Numbered from the stretch's first letter, positions 25,446 to 35,443 are shown. The stretch: DNA of 64,000 nt from Kribbella sp. VKM Ac-2569 (GCF_004216905.1 NZ_SGXJ01000003.1:310001-374000); one strand, 5' to 3'. The notes: generated by a model not told the origin, from the letters alone. Numbers and translations are program-made.

Positions 25446-26305
25446 GCACGATCGAGCAGGCGTACGTCACCTGCGAGCAGATCACCCGCACGGAGGCACG
25501 CAACTTCTATTACGGCATCCGCTTGCTGCCGCCGTCCAAACGATCCGCGCTCTGCGCGATCTACGCACTCGCGCGCCGGATCGACGACATCGGGGACGGC
25601 GACGACGCGACCGCGGACAAGGAGACGGCGCTTGCCGGGGTCCGCAAGGACCTGGGCAGGCTGGGCGACAGCAGTGACCCGGTGCTGGCCGCGGTGAATG
25701 ACGCCGCGCGCCGGTTCCCGGTGCCGCTGTCGGCGTTCGAGGATCTCATCGACGGTGTCCAGCTGGATCTGGGGGACGTCCGGATCGCCGACTTCGACGA
25801 GCTCGTCACGTATTGCCGTCACGTCGCCGGGTCGGTCGGCCGCCTGTGCCTGTCGATCTTCGGCAGCAACACCACCGACCCGAGAACATCCCTGTACGCC
25901 GACCAGCTCGGGATCGCGCTGCAACAGACCAACATCTTGCGCGATATCCGCGAAGATCTCGGCAACGGCCGCGTCTACCTCCCGAAGGACGAGCTCGATC
26001 GGTACGGCGTGGAACTGCGCTTCGACGACTTCGGCATGCTGGAGGACCCGTCCGGCCGGCTCGCCGCCTACATCCGGTACGCCGCCGATCGCGCGGGTGA
26101 CTGGTATTCGCTCGGGCTGCGGCTGGTCCCGCACCTGGACCGGCGCAGCGCGGCGTGCTGCCGGGCGATGTCCGGCATCTATCACCATCTGCTGGGGCGC
26201 ATCGCCGACGATCCGGTTCTCGTCTACGACCAGCGGTTGTCGCTCAGTGTCGCCCAGAAGGCGCGCGTCGCCGTGACCGCCTTGGCCGGTGGAGGACGAC
26301 GGTGA
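25442..26305 (+). CDS. hpnD: HpnD, presqualene diphosphate synthase
   Basis: HpnD joins two farnesyl diphosphates to presqualene diphosphate, the step before HpnC. The 287-residue protein has both canonical Asp-rich motifs, [11 protein letters not shown] (about residues 45-55) and [18 protein letters not shown], for Mg-diphosphate binding. It opens with [23 protein letters not shown], a typical HpnD start. ATGA-type overlaps join it to hpnC and hpnE, which keeps the three squalene enzymes translationally coupled. Confidence 0.95.
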   Translation: MSTIEQAYVTCEQITRTEARNFYYGIRLLPPSKRSALCAIYALARRIDDIGDGDDATADKETALAGVRKDLGRLGDSSDPVLAAVNDAARRFPVPLSAFEDLIDGVQLDLGDVRIADFDELVTYCRHVAGSVGRLCLSIFGSNTTDPRTSLYADQLGIALQQTNILRDIREDLGNGRVYLPKDELDRYGVELRFDDFGMLEDPSGRLAAYIRYAADRAGDWYSLGLRLVPHLDRRSAACCRAMSGIYHHLLGRIADDPVLVYDQRLSLSVAQKARVAVTALAGGGRR

Positions 26306-27642
26306 CCACACGGCGCGTCGGAGTGGTCGGAGGCGGCCTGGCCGGCATCACCGCGGCACTGCGATCCGCCGATGAAGGCTTTGCGGTCACGTTGTTCGAA
26401 GCACGGCCCCGACTGGGTGGTCTCACCCACTCGTTCCGGCGCGACGGTCTCTGGATCGACAACGGCCAGCACGTGTTCCTGCGCTGCTGCACGGCGTACC
26501 AGAGTTTCCTGGAGCGATTGGGTGTCGCTGACCAGGTCACCGTGCAGGACCGGCTCGACGTACCGGTTCGCAGCGAACTTGACAGGCGAGACGGGCGACT
26601 TCGCCGTACGGCATTGCCGGCACCACTGCATCTCGGGGCAACCTTGGCGCGTTACCGATGGTTGAGCCGCACCGCTCGGGCGCGGGTGGTGCGCGCGGCA
26701 TTGGCGCTCGGTCGGGTGGATCGCACCGATCCCGAGACCGATGGCCTGTCCTTCGGCGACTGGCTCACCGCGCACGGTCAGGATCAGCGGGCCATCGAGA
26801 CCGTCTGGGACCTGATCGGCATCGCGACGCTGAATGCGCCGGCCGAGCGAGCTTCCCTGGCGCTGGCTGCTACGGTCTTCCAGCTCGGTCTGCTGGAGTC
26901 CGCCGCGGCGGCCGACATCGGCTGGTCTCTCGTGCCGCTGCAGGAGTTGCACGGCGACGCGGCGCTGCGTGCGCTGACGGCGGCGGGGGTGAGGGTGCGA
27001 ACCCGGTCCAGGGTTCGTGAGGTCGTACCGGCCGGCGACGGCTGGACCGTGGACGATGCCGCCTTCGACGACGTCGTACTGGCAGTTCCGCCGGCGGCCG
27101 CCGAACGGCTCGCACCGGCGGGCGCGATCGAGCTGGAGCCGGGATGGGCGGACGAGCTGGGCAGCACGCCGATCGTCAACCTCCATGCGATCTACGACCG
27201 GGTCGTGCTCGGTGAGTCGTTCTTCGCGGCCGTCGACAGCCCGCTGCAGTGGGTGTTCGACCGCACCCGGCAGGCCGGACTCAAGCAGGGGCAGTACATT
27301 GCGGTGTCGCTGTCGGCGGCGGATGACATCGTCGACACGCCGGTCCCGGTGTTGCGTGACCGCTTGCTGCCGCACCTGGAGCGGCTGCTGCGGATCACCG
27401 CCGAGGCGCGGCTGCTGGACTTCTTCGTCACCCGAGAACGGCACGCCACCTTCCGGCAGCGACCGGGCACGGCCGGCCTGCGTGCATCAGCGCGCACGGC
27501 GCTGCCTGGTCTCTACTTGGCCGGTGCGTGGACCGACACCGGTTGGCCCGCAACCATGGAGGGCGCCGTTCGCAGCGGAGAGGCCGCGGCGGCCGCGCTG
27601 CTCGCACGACGCCCCGCTGAACGTCGGGAGGCAGTGCTTTGA
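26302..27642 (+). CDS. hpnE: HpnE, hydroxysqualene dehydroxylase
   Basis: HpnE is an FAD amine-oxidase-fold reductase that removes the hydroxyl of hydroxysqualene to give squalene. The 446-residue protein begins with the dinucleotide motif [14 protein letters not shown] and the EARPRLGG segment, and has the WIDNGQHVF block typical of HpnE. The C-terminal FAD contact is in [28 protein letters not shown]. The GTG at 26302 overlaps the hpnD stop, while the next gene starts with a TTG inside its own stop. It completes the HpnCDE squalene module. Confidence 0.94.
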   Translation: MTTRRVGVVGGGLAGITAALRSADEGFAVTLFEARPRLGGLTHSFRRDGLWIDNGQHVFLRCCTAYQSFLERLGVADQVTVQDRLDVPVRSELDRRDGRLRRTALPAPLHLGATLARYRWLSRTARARVVRAALALGRVDRTDPETDGLSFGDWLTAHGQDQRAIETVWDLIGIATLNAPAERASLALAATVFQLGLLESAAAADIGWSLVPLQELHGDAALRALTAAGVRVRTRSRVREVVPAGDGWTVDDAAFDDVVLAVPPAAAERLAPAGAIELEPGWADELGSTPIVNLHAIYDRVVLGESFFAAVDSPLQWVFDRTRQAGLKQGQYIAVSLSAADDIVDTPVPVLRDRLLPHLERLLRITAEARLLDFFVTRERHATFRQRPGTAGLRASARTALPGLYLAGAWTDTGWPATMEGAVRSGEAAAAALLARRPAERREAVL

Positions 27643-28652
27643 CGATCACCGCGCAAACCCTCGACCGCAGTCGCGGCCTGGTCGCACCGGCCTTGCGCCT
27701 GGCCGTCGAGCGCCTCGATCCGTTCACCCGCCTGGTCGTCTCGTACCACCTCGGTTGGTCCGACGAGCACGGTACGCCGACCGCGGCGAACCCGGGCAAG
27801 ACCCTGCGGCCCGCGCTCGCCCTCCTCGCAGCCGAGGCTGTCGCCGGTAGACCCGAACCGGGGTTGCCGGGGGCGGTCGCGGTCGAGCTGGTCCATAACT
27901 TCTCCTTGCTGCACGACGATCTGATGGATCGCGATACCGAGCGCCGCCATCGCCGGACCGTATGGGCGGTCTGGGGCGACGCGACCGCCGTACTGGCTGG
28001 TGACGCGCTCCTGTCCCTTGCCCACGAGGTGCTGACCGAGGGCGATTCGCCGTACGGGCAAGCGGCCGGTCGGGAACTGGCCGTCGCCACTCGAGAGCTG
28101 ATTCGCGGTCAGGTGCTCGATCTCGCCTTCGAGGAACGCAACGACGTGGGGCTGGACGAGTGTCTCGACATGGCGGCCGGCAAGACCGGCGCCCTCCTCG
28201 GCGTCAGTGCGGCGATCGGCGCGATCCTGGCGGGTGCGCCTCAGCAGGCCGTGTCGTGCCTGTCCAGGTTCGGTGCCGAGCTGGGGATGGCGTTCCAGCT
28301 CGTCGACGACCTGCTCGGGATCTGGGGTTCGCCCGCGATCACGGGCAAGCCGGTGTTCTCCGATCTGGTCGCGCGCAAGAAGACGTTGCCCGTCACCTGG
28401 TCGCTCGATCACGGTGGCGCGCCTGGACGGGAGCTGGCCGCCTGGCTGCGTCGTGAGAGAACCCCGACGGAGGACGAGCTTCAGTACGCCGCCCGCTTGA
28501 TCGAGCTGGCCGGTGGCAGGGAGTGGGCGAATCAGGAAGCGCGGCGCCGCATCGGCGTGGCCGAGCAGGCGCTACGCCAGGCAGAGCTCGACGATCTCGC
28601 CCGGAATCGGCTCGGCGGCATCGCCAACTTCGTGATCGAGAGGCAAGCATGA
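27639..28652 (+). CDS. Polyprenyl diphosphate synthase of the hopanoid operon
   Basis: The 337-residue trans-prenyltransferase has the first Asp-rich motif HDDLMDRD (Asp93, Asp94, Asp97) and the second in FQLVDDLLGIWG (Asp223, Asp224), plus GKTLRPAL for diphosphate binding. It most likely makes farnesyl diphosphate for HpnD, although a geranylgeranyl product is possible because chain length depends on residues I cannot judge here. The start is TTG overlapping the hpnE stop by 4 bp. Its presence inside the operon gives the pathway a dedicated precursor supply. Confidence 0.92.
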   Translation: MTITAQTLDRSRGLVAPALRLAVERLDPFTRLVVSYHLGWSDEHGTPTAANPGKTLRPALALLAAEAVAGRPEPGLPGAVAVELVHNFSLLHDDLMDRDTERRHRRTVWAVWGDATAVLAGDALLSLAHEVLTEGDSPYGQAAGRELAVATRELIRGQVLDLAFEERNDVGLDECLDMAAGKTGALLGVSAAIGAILAGAPQQAVSCLSRFGAELGMAFQLVDDLLGIWGSPAITGKPVFSDLVARKKTLPVTWSLDHGGAPGRELAAWLRRERTPTEDELQYAARLIELAGGREWANQEARRRIGVAEQALRQAELDDLARNRLGGIANFVIERQA

Positions 28653-30556
28653 CGGCCGGCGAGCGCGCCGATTCAATGATCGGTACGACGGCCGACGCAC
28701 GGACCGCCCTCGATGCGGCCGTGGATCACCTTCGTGGGCGGCAGCACGAGGACGGCTGGTGGAAGGGTCTGCTCGCCACCAACGTGACGATGGATGCCGA
28801 GGACCTGATGCTGCGGACGGTCCTCGGCATCGCCACGCCGCGGACGAACGACGAGACGGCCCGATGGATCCGTTCCCAGCAACGGATCGACGGTTCGTGG
28901 GCGACCTTCCACCGCGGGCCGGGCGACCTGTCGACCACGGTCGAGGCGTGGGTCGCCCTGCGCTTGGCCGGTGATCGGGCCGATGCACCGCACCTGCGCA
29001 GGGCTGCCGAGTTCGTGCGATCTGAGGGTGGGGTCGAGCGCGCTCGGGTGTTCACCCACATCTGGCTGGCGTTGTTCGGACTGTGGAGCTGGGACGACTG
29101 TCCGGCCCTGCCGCCGGAGATCATGTATCTGCCGGCGTGGGCGCCGCTCAACATCTACAACTTGGGTTGCTGGGCCCGGCAGACGATCGTGCCGCTCACC
29201 ATCGTCAGTGCCCTGCAGCCCGTGCATCCGGTGGGCTTCGGCATCGCCGAACTGAAGACCGGGGCAGTTCCGCCGCCACGACAACCGGCGTACCGCATCT
29301 CTGGGTTCTTCCGGCGCCTCGACACCGTGCTGCACAAGTATCGTCGCCGGCCGCTCAAACGCCTGCGGCAGAAGGCGATGCGCCTTGCCGCCGAGTGGAT
29401 CTTGGCGCGTCAGGAAGCCGATGGTGGCTGGGGCGGCATCCAGCCCCCGTGGGTGTACTCGCTCATCGCGCTGCACCAGCTGGGGTATCCGCTCGACCAT
29501 CCTGCGATGCGCGCCGGAATCGAGGGACTCGACGGGTTCACTGTCCGTGCCTCCTCGCCCGACGGTCCCGTGCGGTGGCTGGAGGCCTGTCAGTCGCCGG
29601 TGTGGGATACGGGGCTAGCTCTGGCGGCATTGCTGGACGCGGGAGTTCCGGCCGACGACCCGGCCGTCCTCAAGGCGACCGACTGGTTGCTGGGCGAACA
29701 GATCCTGGCCACGGGTGACTGGCAGGTCCGTCGTCCCGACCTGCCGCCGGGCGGGTGGGCCTTCGAGTTTGCCAATGACAACTATCCCGACACCGATGAC
29801 ACCGCCGAGATCGTGCTCGCCTTGCGCAGGGTGGATGATCCGGATCCGACGAGGCTGCGGGCGGTGATCGATCGTGCGGTCCTCTGGACGACCGGGATGC
29901 AGTCGCGCGACGGAGGCTGGGGTGCGTTCGACGCCGACAACACCCACACGCTGGCGAACGCGCTGCCGTTCTGCGACTTCGGTGCCGTCATCGATCCGCC
30001 GTCGGCCGACGTCACCGCCCATGTGGTCGAGATGCTTGCTGCCGAGGGTCGTACGGACGAGGAGCCGTGCCGGCGCGGCGTACGGTGGCTGCTCGATGCG
30101 CAGGAGGCTGACGGGTCGTGGTTCGGTCGCTGGGGTGCCAATCACGTCTACGGCACCGGTGCCGTTGTCCCGGCGCTGATTGCGGCGGGGACAACCTCCG
30201 ATGCGCCGGCGATACAAGCCGCCGTGCGCTGGCTGGAGGATCATCAGAACGACGACGGTGGCTGGGGCGAGGACCTGCGCTCGTACGACGATCCGGCGTG
30301 GATCGGCCGGGGTGACTCGACCGCTTCGCAGACCGCCTGGGCGCTCCTCGCTTTGCTTGCCGCCGGGGAGGACTCGGCCGCGGTCGACCGTGGCATCGAT
30401 CATCTGGTGAGCACCCAGCGCGCGGACGGCGGCTGGGACGAGGACCTCTATACCGGCACCGGCTTTCCGGGCGACTTCTACATCAACTACGAGATCTACC
30501 GCCTTGTCTTCCCGATCTGGGCGCTCGGCCGCTACGTCGCGCGGAGCAGCCGATGA
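28649..30556 (+). CDS. shc: Squalene-hopene cyclase
   Basis: This monotopic membrane enzyme cyclises squalene to hopene and hopanol. The 635-residue protein has the acid motif DxDDTA at Asp381-Ala386, which protonates the terminal double bond. Repeated QW motifs are visible (QEADGGWGG, QSRDGGWGAFD, QEADGSWFGRWG, QNDDGGWGEDL, QRADGGWDEDL), together with the SPVWDTGLA segment typical of hopene cyclases. The ATG at 28649 overlaps the upstream stop by 4 bp. The product is the substrate for adenosyl transfer by HpnH, encoded two genes downstream. Confidence 0.96.
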   Translation: MTAGERADSMIGTTADARTALDAAVDHLRGRQHEDGWWKGLLATNVTMDAEDLMLRTVLGIATPRTNDETARWIRSQQRIDGSWATFHRGPGDLSTTVEAWVALRLAGDRADAPHLRRAAEFVRSEGGVERARVFTHIWLALFGLWSWDDCPALPPEIMYLPAWAPLNIYNLGCWARQTIVPLTIVSALQPVHPVGFGIAELKTGAVPPPRQPAYRISGFFRRLDTVLHKYRRRPLKRLRQKAMRLAAEWILARQEADGGWGGIQPPWVYSLIALHQLGYPLDHPAMRAGIEGLDGFTVRASSPDGPVRWLEACQSPVWDTGLALAALLDAGVPADDPAVLKATDWLLGEQILATGDWQVRRPDLPPGGWAFEFANDNYPDTDDTAEIVLALRRVDDPDPTRLRAVIDRAVLWTTGMQSRDGGWGAFDADNTHTLANALPFCDFGAVIDPPSADVTAHVVEMLAAEGRTDEEPCRRGVRWLLDAQEADGSWFGRWGANHVYGTGAVVPALIAAGTTSDAPAIQAAVRWLEDHQNDDGGWGEDLRSYDDPAWIGRGDSTASQTAWALLALLAAGEDSAAVDRGIDHLVSTQRADGGWDEDLYTGTGFPGDFYINYEIYRLVFPIWALGRYVARSSR

Positions 30557-32025
30557 CCGGAATCGTCAGTACGCCGCTGTGGTCCGAGTGGCTCGCCGTC
30601 CGCGACCGGCTCACGGCCGATGTCGTCCGTACCGGACGGTCATCGGACGGCGGCCTCGAGCGAACCAGTGGCCGGCCGGTGCTGGTCGCTGGCGTGGCGG
30701 GTGCCCTAGGCAACGGACTTCGGCCCGGCGACCTCGTCGTCGCGGACGAGATCCGTGGGGACGCCGAGCCCGTTCTCAGCCATGCATCCCCGTTCCTCGC
30801 GGGTGCGTTACGGCGTGCCGGCCTGCGGGTGCACCACGGGCCGATCGTGACGACCCGGCGGATCGTCGACGCGCCGGATGCCCGCCGTACGCTCGGAGCG
30901 ACCGGCGCCCTCGTCGTCGACACCGAATCTGCCCTGCTGGCCGCGGCCGCACCTCTGGGCCAGGCTGCCGTGATCCGCGCGGTCGTGGACACGCCTGACC
31001 ACCGGCTGGTTCGTCCAGGGACGCTGATTCGCGGGCCGAAGGCACTTGGGGTTCTGCGCCGCGCTGCGCCGGTCATCGACGACTGGGCCGCCGCGACCGG
31101 AGATCGCGAGGTCGTCCTGGCGGGTCCGAGGTCGTTCTGCGCCGGCGTCGAGCGTGCTGTCGAGACCGTGGAACGTGCGCTCGCGAAGTACGGGCCGCCG
31201 GTCTATGTACGCCGTCAGATCGTGCACAACATCCATGTCGTCGGCGACCTGGAGCGGCGCGGCGCGATCTTCGTCGCGGAGGTCTCGGAGATCCCCGCCG
31301 GCAGCGTCACCGTGCTCGCGGCCCATGGCGTCGCGCCGCAGGTCCGCACCGACGCCGCCGCACGCAATCTCCGGGTCATCGACGCCACCTGCCCCCTGGT
31401 CGCCAAGGTGCACAGCGAGGTACGGCGTTTTGTTGCGCGCGGCAACACGGTGTTCCTGATCGGCCACAGCGACCACGAAGAGGTCGTCGGCACCCGTGGT
31501 GAGGCGCCCGGCCAGGTGGTCGTCGTGTCCGGTCCCGACGAGGCCGGGCAGGTGAGCGTCGCCGATCCGCAGCGAGTCTCGTACGTCATGCAGACCACCC
31601 TCGCCGTCGACGAGGCTGAGCAGACAGCGGCCGTCCTCCGCGATCGGTTCCCCGCACTGACCGGACCGCGGAGCGACGACATCTGCTACGCAACCACGAA
31701 CCGGCAGCTCGCCGTGCGTGCCGTCGCGCGGACCGCCGACCTTGTCCTCGTGCTGGGATCGGCGAACTCGTCCAACTCTCATCGGCTCGTGGAGGTCGCT
31801 GCGGCCGAGGGCAGCCGGGCGTACCTGGTCGACGACGCGAGCGCCGTCGATCTGCGCTGGCTACGCGGCGTACGCCGTATCGGCGTCACAGCCGGCGCAT
31901 CCGCACCACCCCAGCTCGTCGACGATCTGATCCGCTGCCTGTCCGGCCTCGGCCGGGTCGCGGTCACCGAGACCAGCGTGGTCGACGAGGACATTCGATT
32001 CACCCTGCCCAGGGAGGTGAGCTGA
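30553..32025 (+). CDS. HpnG-IspH fusion protein
   Basis: This single 490-residue protein joins two enzymes. Residues 1 to about 180 resemble HpnG, the phosphorylase/nucleosidase that removes adenine from adenosylhopane. Its candidate catalytic acids are Glu12, Glu125 (in VVDTESALL) and Asp146 (in VVDTPDH). Residues 186-490 are a full IspH, the [4Fe-4S] reductase making isopentenyl and dimethylallyl diphosphates. Cluster cysteines are Cys196, Cys280 and Cys378, with HNIHVV, AAHGV and GHSDHEE also kept. No stop or ribosome site lies between the domains. The N-terminus of the HpnG part is compact, so its activity is less certain. It overlaps shc by 4 bp and precedes hpnH by 2 bp. Confidence 0.93.
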   Translation: MTGIVSTPLWSEWLAVRDRLTADVVRTGRSSDGGLERTSGRPVLVAGVAGALGNGLRPGDLVVADEIRGDAEPVLSHASPFLAGALRRAGLRVHHGPIVTTRRIVDAPDARRTLGATGALVVDTESALLAAAAPLGQAAVIRAVVDTPDHRLVRPGTLIRGPKALGVLRRAAPVIDDWAAATGDREVVLAGPRSFCAGVERAVETVERALAKYGPPVYVRRQIVHNIHVVGDLERRGAIFVAEVSEIPAGSVTVLAAHGVAPQVRTDAAARNLRVIDATCPLVAKVHSEVRRFVARGNTVFLIGHSDHEEVVGTRGEAPGQVVVVSGPDEAGQVSVADPQRVSYVMQTTLAVDEAEQTAAVLRDRFPALTGPRSDDICYATTNRQLAVRAVARTADLVLVLGSANSSNSHRLVEVAAAEGSRAYLVDDASAVDLRWLRGVRRIGVTAGASAPPQLVDDLIRCLSGLGRVAVTETSVVDEDIRFTLPREVS

Positions 32026-32027
32026 CC

Positions 32028-33032
32028 GTGGCGATGCCCCTGCGTCAATCGATCCGCCTCGGTGGTTATCTGCTCAAGCAGAAGCTGCTGCGACGGGACA
32101 AGTTCGCACTGCTGGTCGAGCTCGAGCCGTTGTTCGCATGCAATCTCGCCTGTGCCGGTTGCGGCAAGATCCAGCATCCCGCTTCGGTCCTCAAGCAGCG
32201 GATGCCGGTCGAGCAGGCGGTCCGCGCGATCGAGGAGAGCGGTGCCCCGATGGTCTCCATCGCCGGCGGCGAGCCGTTGATGCACAAGGAGGTCGACGAG
32301 ATCGTCCGGCAGTTGCTGGCCCGGCGAAAGATCGTCTTCCTGTGCACCAACGCGTTGCTGCTGCCCAAGCACCTGCACAAGTTCACGCCGCACCGCAACT
32401 TCGCCTGGATGGTCCACATCGACGGGTTACGCGAGCGCCACGACGCCTCGGTCTGCAAGGACGGTGTGTTCGACCAGGCGGTCGCCGCGATCAAGCAGGC
32501 CCAAGCGGCCGGGTTCCGGGTGATGACCAACACGACCTTCTTCGACACGGACACGCCGCAGGACGTCATCGACGTACTGGACTATCTGAACGACGAGCTC
32601 GGAGTCGACAACATGCAGATCTCGCCCGGGTTCGCGTACGAGAAGGCGCCGGACCAGGAGCACTGGCTCGGTCCTGAGGAGACCCGGCAGCTGTTCGCCA
32701 AGGCGTTCGCCGGTGGACGCCGGAAGAAGTGGCGGCTGAACCACTCGCCGCTGTACCTGGACTTCCTTGAGGGCAGGGTCGACTTCTCCTGCACGGCGTG
32801 GGCGATCCCGTCGTACTCGCTCAAGGGCTGGCAACGGCCGTGCTACCTGATGGAGGACGGGTACGTCGCGACGTACAAGGAACTGCTCCAGGAAACCGAT
32901 TGGGCCGCGTACGGCCGCGGCAAGGATCCCCGGTGTGCGAACTGCATGGCGCATTGCGGGTACGAGCCGACAGCCGTCGTGGCGACCATGGGGTCGCTGC
33001 GGCAAACCATCCGTGCCGCGGTCGGATCATGA
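32028..33032 (+). CDS. hpnH: HpnH, adenosyl-hopene transferase (radical SAM)
   Basis: HpnH adds the 5'-deoxyadenosyl group of S-adenosylmethionine to hopene, giving adenosylhopane, the first C35 hopanoid. The 334-residue protein has the radical SAM cluster CNLACAGC (Cys38, Cys42, Cys45), the SIAGGEPLMH segment and a C-terminal Cys cluster in DPRCANCMAHCGYEP. The start GTG at 32028 follows GGGAGGTGA within the end of the previous gene. Its product is the substrate of the HpnG domain encoded immediately upstream. The 3' end overlaps dxs by 4 bp. Confidence 0.96.
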   Translation: MAMPLRQSIRLGGYLLKQKLLRRDKFALLVELEPLFACNLACAGCGKIQHPASVLKQRMPVEQAVRAIEESGAPMVSIAGGEPLMHKEVDEIVRQLLARRKIVFLCTNALLLPKHLHKFTPHRNFAWMVHIDGLRERHDASVCKDGVFDQAVAAIKQAQAAGFRVMTNTTFFDTDTPQDVIDVLDYLNDELGVDNMQISPGFAYEKAPDQEHWLGPEETRQLFAKAFAGGRRKKWRLNHSPLYLDFLEGRVDFSCTAWAIPSYSLKGWQRPCYLMEDGYVATYKELLQETDWAAYGRGKDPRCANCMAHCGYEPTAVVATMGSLRQTIRAAVGS

Positions 33033-34810
33033 CTACGTCGGACGTCGACGAGCGTCCCGCCGCGAGCAAGCGACTCCTGGACACAGTGGCTTCACCCGCC
33101 GATCTCCAGCGGCTGGCGGCGGCCGAACTGCGCGGACTTGCCGACGAGATCCGTGCGCAACTGGTCCGCCAGGTCACGCGTACGGGCGGGCATCTCGGCC
33201 CCAATCTCGGTGTCGTCGAGTTGACGATCGCGCTCCATCGAGTCTTCACCTCGCCACGGGATTTGTTCGTCTGGGACACCGGGCACCAGACATACGTGCA
33301 CAAGATGCTCACCGGCCGGCTCGACCGTTTTGACACCTTGCGACAGGCGGGCGGGCTGTCGGGTTACCCGAGCCGGTCCGAGAGTGAGCACGACGTCGTC
33401 GAGAACTCGCACGCCTCCACCGCGCTTTCGTACGCCGACGGCCTGGCGAAGGGCTTTCAGCTCACCGGTTCGCTCGAGCGACGGGTCGTCGCGATCGTGG
33501 GAGACGGTGCGATGACCGGTGGGATGTGCTGGGAGGCGCTCAACAACATCGCGGCGGCGCCGGACCGGCCGGTCGTCATCGTGCTCAACGACAACGGGCG
33601 ATCGTACGAACCGACCGTCGGATCTCTGGCCGCCCAATTGCGAGCGCTGCGGACCGGGAAGGCACGGGGCAACGTCTTCGAGCAGCTCGGTCTCGCGTAC
33701 CTAGGGCCGGTCGACGGCCACGACGCATTGGCGCTGGAGGCGGCGCTGCGTACCGCCGCGCTCCTGCAGCACCCAGTTGTCGTGCATTGCGTCACCCGCA
33801 AAGGCGCCGGCCACACGCCCTCGGAGCTCGACGACGCCGACCACCACCACACCGTCAACCCGGCGCGCTCCGATGGTGCTGCCAAGCAGGTTCCTGGCCC
33901 CAACTGGACGGATGTGTTCGGCCAGGAATTGGTGGCGATCGCGGACGAGCGGGCGGATCTGGTCGCCGTGACCGCGGCGATGGTGCGGCCGACAGGGCTG
34001 TTTCCACTGGCCTGCCGGTATCCCGAGCGTGTGTTCGACGTCGGGATCGCCGAACAGCACGCAGTGACCTCGGCCGTCGGGCTGGCCACGGCAGGGCTGC
34101 ATCCCGTCGTCGCGATCTACTCGACGTTCCTCAACCGTGCCTTCGACCAGGTACTGATGGACGCCGCACTTCACCGAGCACCCATCACCTTCGTCCTGGA
34201 CCGGGCCGGCATCACCGGTCCGGACGGGCCGTCCCACCACGGGATGTGGGATCTGTCCCTGTTCGGGCTGGTTCCGGGCTTACGGATCGCGGCGCCTCGA
34301 GATGTTCAGCAGCTGCGGGGCCTGTTGCGCGCATGCGTCGCTCACGAGCGTGGGCCCACCATGCTTCGGTTTCCCCGTGGACGCGACGGGGCCGCCATCC
34401 GCGCGCGCGGAACTGTCGGCAGTGCGGAGTTGCTGACGGACGGGCGGTCTGAGGTCCTGCTCCTGCCGGTCGGGCCGCTGGCTGCCGCTGCGGTGGAGGC
34501 CTGCGGTCGCCTCCGCGAGCTGGGAATCCGGGCAACCGTCGCCGATCCGCGGTGGATCAGCCCGATCGATCCCGAACTCGTCCGGTTCGCCGGCGAGCAC
34601 CGACTCGTGGTGACGATCGAGGACAACGCACTAACGGGTGGCTTCGGCGATGCGCTCGCACGGGCATTCCGGCGTATGGCGTCACACCCCGAACTGCTCA
34701 CTCTCGGCCTCCCCGGCAACTTCATCCCAGCCGGCGACCGCACCAACCTCCTCCACGCTCACGGCCTGGACCCGGAAGGCATCACCCGCGTCGTCGCAGC
34801 CGCAGCGTGA
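33029..34810 (+). CDS. dxs: 1-deoxy-D-xylulose-5-phosphate synthase
   Basis: Dxs condenses pyruvate and glyceraldehyde 3-phosphate, the entry step of the MEP isoprenoid pathway. The 593-residue protein has the thiamine diphosphate domains in the usual order: HLGPNLGVVELT and WDTGHQTYVHK near the N-terminus, the GDGAMTGGMCWEALNN cofactor motif, and the catalytic Glu in FDVGIAEQHAVT. GITGPDGPSHHG is also intact. It is slightly shorter than housekeeping Dxs (about 620-640). Placed last in the hopanoid operon, it is probably a pathway-dedicated second Dxs, with the primary one elsewhere in the genome; that is an inference. Confidence 0.94.
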   Translation: MTTSDVDERPAASKRLLDTVASPADLQRLAAAELRGLADEIRAQLVRQVTRTGGHLGPNLGVVELTIALHRVFTSPRDLFVWDTGHQTYVHKMLTGRLDRFDTLRQAGGLSGYPSRSESEHDVVENSHASTALSYADGLAKGFQLTGSLERRVVAIVGDGAMTGGMCWEALNNIAAAPDRPVVIVLNDNGRSYEPTVGSLAAQLRALRTGKARGNVFEQLGLAYLGPVDGHDALALEAALRTAALLQHPVVVHCVTRKGAGHTPSELDDADHHHTVNPARSDGAAKQVPGPNWTDVFGQELVAIADERADLVAVTAAMVRPTGLFPLACRYPERVFDVGIAEQHAVTSAVGLATAGLHPVVAIYSTFLNRAFDQVLMDAALHRAPITFVLDRAGITGPDGPSHHGMWDLSLFGLVPGLRIAAPRDVQQLRGLLRACVAHERGPTMLRFPRGRDGAAIRARGTVGSAELLTDGRSEVLLLPVGPLAAAAVEACGRLRELGIRATVADPRWISPIDPELVRFAGEHRLVVTIEDNALTGGFGDALARAFRRMASHPELLTLGLPGNFIPAGDRTNLLHAHGLDPEGITRVVAAAA

Positions 34811-35032
34811 GTCCGCGGTCGGGTTCTTGATCGCGGCGGCAATTCTCATGGTCGTTTTAAGGAGTCGGGTGCAGGCACATCAGAAGAAGATGGAGGGAGG
34901 AGACCGCACGTGCCGTTTGGGGCGATCCTGGCGCGGGGACAGGGAGGGCGATGACCGTGCGGTTCTGGTGGCCTGGAAGGGTGCCGGTCGAGTGATCACG
35001 GCCACCCACAATCGCACCGTTCGGGAGGATCG

Positions 35033-35443
35033 ATGGACGAGGCACCTGGCACACTGATCAACCTGAACGACACCGCTCTGACGTTGGCTGAGCCTGCCGA
35101 CGACCTCCGTGGCCGGAAAGTGGTGGATCGTAACGGTGACGAGGTCGGCGACGTCGAAGGGCTGATCATCGACGAACACGAACGGCGGGCCCGGTTCCTC
35201 CTGGTCGGGTCGGGTGGGTTCCTCGGACTCGGCGAGAAGAAGCAACTCGTCCCGGTCGATGCCATTACCGGCGTCGACGAGGACACCGTTCGGATCTCCA
35301 CAGAACGGACCCACGTCGCGGGCGGTCCGGTCTACGACCCGGAAGTCGTACCGGAGCCGCAGTACTACGAGGATCTCTACGGCTACTGGGGCTACCCGCC
35401 GTTCTGGGGACCCGGCTACGTGTACCCACCCTTCCGGCGCTGA
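35033..35443 (+). CDS. PRC-barrel domain protein
   Basis: The 136-residue protein has one PRC-barrel domain (about 20-90): DDLRGRKVVDRNGDEVGDVEGLIID, then a basic EHERRARFLLVG strand and KKQLVPVDAIT. An aromatic and Pro-rich tail of about 35 residues follows (DLYGYWGYPPFWGPGYVYPPF). Such domains bind RNA or act in envelope and stress proteins in actinobacteria. The ATG at 35033 follows GGGAGG at 4 nt. It is the first gene of a stress-type neighbourhood and has a 222-bp gap from the hopanoid operon in which no gene is seen. Confidence 0.83.
   Translation: MDEAPGTLINLNDTALTLAEPADDLRGRKVVDRNGDEVGDVEGLIIDEHERRARFLLVGSGGFLGLGEKKQLVPVDAITGVDEDTVRISTERTHVAGGPVYDPEVVPEPQYYEDLYGYWGYPPFWGPGYVYPPFRR

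Noticed and set aside
34811-35032. Small frames between dxs and the PRC-barrel gene
   Set aside because: Several short frames start here, one of 14 codons ending in a stop at about 34995, but none has both a ribosome site and sequence resembling a family.
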